Source: Bacillus sp. J37
Lineage (GTDB): Bacteria > Bacillota > Bacilli > Bacillales > Bacillaceae
Assembly (NCBI RefSeq): GCF_000518865.1
Contig: NZ_JAEK01000016.1
Coordinates: 1 to 64,000, forward strand
DNA length: 64,000 nucleotides
Direction of reading: 5' to 3'
Positions 63,196-64,000 of the stretch are shown one piece after another (within the stretch, counting starts at the first letter, position 1; the number at the start of each line of letters is the position of its first letter). Made by a program: the position numbers and the translations under genes. The notes under the pieces are model-generated. The model was not told the DNA's origin. It made no database searches and saw only the letters and a list, made by a program, of their open reading frames with translations.

Positions 63196-64000
63196 ATGAA
63201 AAGATTGTTTTCAATTACAATGATCACAGTGTTAGTTTTATCAATCTTAAGTGCATGTAGCTCAAAAGGGAATGAAAGCGCTAATAGTAGTGAATCAGAG
63301 GACAAAATTACGGTTGAATTTTGGGGTCTTGATACTCAGAAACGTATATATGAACCAGTTATTGAGGATTTTGAAAAAGAGCATCCTGAAATTGACATCA
63401 GTTATTCGACTAGAACAGTTGATGCTCATAAGGAGGGGTTAAAAGTTGCCGCTTCTTCTGATACAATGCCTGATGTCTGGTTTAACTGGGGAGGAACATT
63501 AGGTTCATTCTATCCGGAAAACGGGTTGACACTTGATTTAACAGAACATGCTGAGCAAGGAAAATGGAATGAATTATATTTAGAGACTGCACTTGAATTA
63601 ACAAAGTTTGAAGAGAAAATTACCGGGGTACCTACAAAACTTGCAGGCTTAGGTATTTTCTATAGAAAAGATATTTTTGAAGAACAAGGTATTGAAGTAC
63701 CAAAAACGTTTGACGAGTTTGAAGCAGTTATGGCGAAGTTAAAAGATAATAATATTACTCCTGTTTCAGTTGGAGGAAAATTCGGATGGCATACAATGAG
63801 ATTTACTGAAGCAGTTCTAGAGCATTATGCAGGGCCTGAGTTAAAAGATCAGTTAATTAGCTTAGAACAATCCTGGGATAACCCAGCTGTTGAAGAAACT
63901 TACGCAAAATTAAAAGAGTGGGAAGGAAAAGGATATTTCCCGACAGGATTTATTACAGCAGATCCTAATGAAGCTAAGATGCCATTCTATAGTGGAGATG
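63196..64000 (+). CDS. CUT1 sugar-binding lipoprotein, 5' part
   Basis: The frame is open to the window end (268 codons). A signal peptide ends in the lipobox LSAC (C21), followed by a Ser/Asn-rich linker and the mature protein: KITVEFWGLDTQKRIYEPVIEDFEKEHPEIDI, SSDTMPDVWFNWGGTL, LTLDLTEHAEQGKWNE and GVPTKLAGLGIFYRKDIFEEQGIEVPKTFDEFEAVM. This is a SBP_bac_1-type solute-binding protein for an oligosaccharide. Strong AAGGGGAGAT precedes the ATG. It is the third gene of the CUT1 operon. A cre-like word at 63273-63286 inside the coding region is probably chance. Confidence 0.9.
   Translation, partial: MKRLFSITMITVLVLSILSACSSKGNESANSSESEDKITVEFWGLDTQKRIYEPVIEDFEKEHPEIDISYSTRTVDAHKEGLKVAASSDTMPDVWFNWGGTLGSFYPENGLTLDLTEHAEQGKWNELYLETALELTKFEEKITGVPTKLAGLGIFYRKDIFEEQGIEVPKTFDEFEAVMAKLKDNNITPVSVGGKFGWHTMRFTEAVLEHYAGPELKDQLISLEQSWDNPAVEETYAKLKEWEGKGYFPTGFITADPNEAKMPFYSGD

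Noticed and set aside
63273-63286. cre-like TGAAAGCGCTAATA inside the sugar-binding protein gene
   Set aside because: One mismatch to consensus but in a Ser/Asn-rich linker coding region, where codon choice can create it by chance; two better cre sites already precede the operon.

Overview
This window looks like chromosomal DNA of a low-GC, aerobic, soil- or plant-associated Bacillaceae bacterium. The evidence is AT-rich coding sequence with AAGGAGG-type ribosome sites, an SR1P small protein, a B. subtilis-type ferredoxin, YesM/YesN-type two-component genes, GPH and TRAP transporters, CcpA-type cre sites and many hairpin-plus-T-run terminators. No rRNA, tRNA, CRISPR array or intact mobile element is visible.

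Layout. 1-4.9 kb: miscellaneous small genes (HxlR regulator with a divergent partial gene; EVE, rhodanese and MarR genes on the minus strand; a DUF3934 small protein; a GNAT gene that looks internally deleted), ending in a decayed biotin locus (bioF pseudogene plus the first codons of bioD). 4.9-29 kb: a plant-glycoside island. It holds an AraC regulator, GH1, SDR, GH2, a GH106-like hydrolase, two GPH symporters, a second SDR, a chemoreceptor, GH43, a sugar-isomerase-like TIM barrel, and a histidine kinase and response regulator separated by a self-contained ferredoxin reductase / ferredoxin / CYP106-like P450 operon. Six of its promoter regions share an unexplained motif (A-tract followed about one turn later by TACCATAA). 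29-45 kb: a regulon for an anionic sugar or sugar acid: a GntP permease, two paralogous TRAP transporters, a split transketolase, an SDR, an RpiB-type isomerase, a zinc alcohol dehydrogenase, two paralogous FadR/GntR regulators, an SR1P gene and thiol peroxidase. Six promoters there have the same layout: TTGACA-like box, 17-bp spacer, -10 box, and an ACTTnnnnnnCAAGT-type operator just downstream (overlapping -35 in one case).

45-58 kb: after an integrase remnant and a Dabb protein, a LacI-controlled pentose-type operon: a fucose/arabinose-isomerase-like protein, a second split transketolase, an FGGY kinase, a ribose-type ABC importer and a DUF1593 protein with a nucleoside-hydrolase-like fold. 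Isomerase + kinase + split transketolase + ABC importer is the gene set known for D-apiose use, and the DUF1593 protein is then a candidate furanosidase. 58-64 kb: a YesM/YesN-type two-component system next to a CUT1 sugar ABC importer whose binding-protein gene runs off the window end.

Taken together, the region seems devoted to sensing, importing and dismantling plant-derived glycosides and the sugars or sugar acids released from them, under CcpA carbon catabolite control. Specific substrates are inferences from gene content and are not shown by the sequence.
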